Part shown: positions 62,636 through 64,000 of the stretch, piece by piece | Numbering within the stretch: position 1 is the stretch's first letter | How the letters are laid out: each line of letters begins with the position of its first letter | From: Byssochlamys sp. IMV 00236 | Lineage: Eukaryota; Ascomycota; Eurotiomycetes; Eurotiales; Thermoascaceae | Assembly: GCA_001931875.2 (NCBI GenBank) | Contig: MSJH02000663.1 | Location: 34,861-98,860, forward strand | Length of the DNA stretch: 64,000 bases | Reading direction: 5' to 3' | The notes under the pieces: model-generated | What the model saw: only the letters and a program-made list of their open reading frames with translations | Database searches by the model: none | What the model was told of the DNA's origin: nothing | Program-made: the position numbers and the translations under genes

Positions 62636-63588
62636 TCGTTATTGTACGAGTTATCCTCTCAGTACGTACGCTGCTAGAGAAGGAACAGCCGATGAGCCTA
62701 CAATGAAAGGGAGAGAGCGACCTTCGATGCAGGTAGACGCAGATACAGACAGTGTCGGCAGGATCGAGCGAAATTTAATGTTTGATTCAATTATCAAAGT
62801 AGTATATGTCCGCCACGTACAAGTGGAATCCCGTGTATTCTGCGACCATTACTTGCGGATGATACGTCGCGAGTGTTAACGAGCGAATCTAGGCTATATG
62901 AACACCGCTACCTTTACCATCGTAACAAAATTTATTCTAAATTCAGAAAGATCATACATTTTCTACCTTGCAGTCTGTCCCGTTATGGTTCAGAAATGCC
63001 CCAGAGACATTCGGGCATCTCTGCCATCTAATACAAGACTGGCCGATGGCGAGAATAATCGAATCGCCCTGACTATGCGTTTCGAGTACGTTTATGACTT
63101 CCATTTTGAGACTATCACGCCTCTGATTGCCAAGTTCTTGCCCCTTGTTGACGTCCGACGGGCGCCCTTTGTAAAAAGGGCCCGTTGAAGGGATAATACC
63201 CATGAGCGCTGATCGGGAAAGTCGGCGACCTTACTGTAACACGATTTACAACGGCAACATCTTTTTGTATGATGGCTAGCGTTCATTCCACAATGCCGCC
63301 ATTTTTAGGGTCTGACGAGCATTAAGAAACGCGTCGCGGCCCGAAGTCTAGACTGTCGAAGTATATTCTTATTTGATGACACTGTTCTACTTTGTGACCC
63401 CCGCGACTAACTACTTATTACGTTGAACATTATTCAGAATCTTATGGGCAAAGTATTCGAACATAGATGTGGAGTCAACTTTCACACGTTGAGAATCACG
63501 CGTTTTGTAGGATGAATCCAGCACATCTAGGTATGGTATAGCTTCACATTTACCTCTCACGGTCATCGGATATTTCCGGTTATATGGG
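62636..63588. other. Intergenic region
   Basis: Upstream of the last gene. Two overlapping minus frames and one plus frame near 62900-63290 have no motifs. Nothing accepted. Confidence 0.5.
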
Positions 63589-63628
63589 TCGCGAGGTCGC
63601 GAGGTGGCGTCTCGCGAGGTCGCGAGGT
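63589..63628 (+). repeat. 17-nt direct repeat, TCGCGAGGTCGCGAGGT x2
   Basis: TCGCGAGGTCGCGAGGT occurs at 63589-63605 and again at 63612-63628, six nt apart. Each copy is itself a double TCGCGAGG. CpG-rich, unlike the AT-rich sequence that follows. Confidence 0.9.
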
Positions 63629-63633
63629 TTTTG

Positions 63634-63654
63634 TTACCAGTAGGTTACTGGTAA
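63634..63654. repeat. 9-bp perfect inverted repeat (TTACCAGTA-ggt-TACTGGTAA)
   Basis: Arms 63634-63642 and 63646-63654 are perfectly complementary around a 3-nt spacer. It lies at the border between GC-containing repeats and the AT-rich tail; it could be a transposon-end or structured element. Confidence 0.8.
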
Positions 63655-64000
63655 ATTATTATTTTATATTAAAATTATACTAATATATACTAATAGAGAA
63701 TAAAATCTAAAATTTTTAAATCTCGCGGGGTGGTAAGTACAGGTAAATCTTATCTCGCGGGGCGGTAAGATTGTAATTTTTGTATTTTATACTAAATATT
63801 ATTAGTTTTATTAGTAAAGTCTAATTACTATTAAAATAGCTTAGTTATAAATTACCATTATATCACCCTATAAGACCAAGTAAATAACTGTTAGATCTGT
63901 ATTAAAATTAAGCAAATACAGGCTATTAGTGCTACTAAATAAATCTGGATTTACTAATAATATTTAATATTTTTTAATAAATATTAAATAATAGATTATT
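63655..64000. other. AT-rich tail running off the right edge
   Basis: About 350 nt of very AT-rich sequence (apart from the two CpG-bearing repeats) with no coding capacity. Such islands in ascomycetes are typical of transposon-derived DNA altered by repeat-induced point mutation, but too little is visible to prove it. Confidence 0.5.
63719..63770 (+). repeat. Direct repeat TCTCGCGGGG(T/C)GGTAAG x2
   Basis: TCTCGCGGGGTGGTAAG at 63721 and TCTCGCGGGGCGGTAAG at 63753, 32 nt apart, differing at one C/T position. They resemble the TCGCGAGG units just upstream, pointing to one degenerating repeat family. Confidence 0.8.

Overview
The window is nuclear DNA of a filamentous ascomycete, most likely a eurotialean fungus (Aspergillus/Penicillium type). 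The genes are cut by short introns (about 50-130 nt) with GTRNGT-like donors and YAG acceptors. They stand alone rather than in operons, and the proteins are typical fungal ones: PMA-type H+-ATPase, Sin3, CSN4, Nif1, and a fumarate reductase fused to cytochrome b5. I rebuilt exon structures by hand. In almost every spliced gene the exon lengths sum to a multiple of three and the joins restore known family motifs. The species is not determined. No tRNA, rRNA, CRISPR array or complete transposon was seen.

Layout, left to right: an H+-ATPase cut by the left edge (-); a 3.4 kb non-coding stretch with a RING-like relic; an enolase paralogue (+, 5 exons); a small Lys/Asp-rich protein with an internal duplication (+); a GPR1/FUN34/YaaH acetate-transporter-family protein (-); GMP synthase (-); a poorly known membrane protein and a small conserved-looking protein that may be one gene (-); an assembly gap of 20 N; acetyl-CoA hydrolase/CoA-transferase (-); the corepressor Sin3 (-, 8 exons), whose 1.2 kb intron holds a separate 212-codon ORF; the PP2A B55 regulatory subunit (-); an unknown acidic protein (+); fumarate reductase with a C-terminal cytochrome b5 domain (-); COP9 signalosome subunit 4 (-); TFIIF beta (+); a five-finger CCCH protein (+).

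Then comes a 7.1 kb gene-free stretch in front of a bZIP factor (+), followed by the Sel1-repeat protein Nif1 (-), ATP synthase subunit 4 (-) divergent from the ribosome-biogenesis factor Noc4 (+), a secreted His/Pro-rich tandem-repeat preproprotein (-), an unknown protein (-), and an AT-rich, repeat-bearing right end.

The genes are mostly unrelated housekeeping and regulatory functions, so this is an ordinary chromosome arm and not a biosynthetic cluster. Several acetate/anaplerotic genes (acetate-transporter family, acetyl-CoA hydrolase, enolase paralogue, fumarate reductase) lie in the same 30 kb but are not contiguous. The observations I would follow first are the repeat preproprotein at 59501-60599, whose repeats are separated by SL(E/D/A)xR motifs like a Kex2 spacer; the ORF nested in the sin3 intron; the very long upstream region of the bZIP gene; and the set of tiny terminal coding exons (24-31 nt) in four genes.
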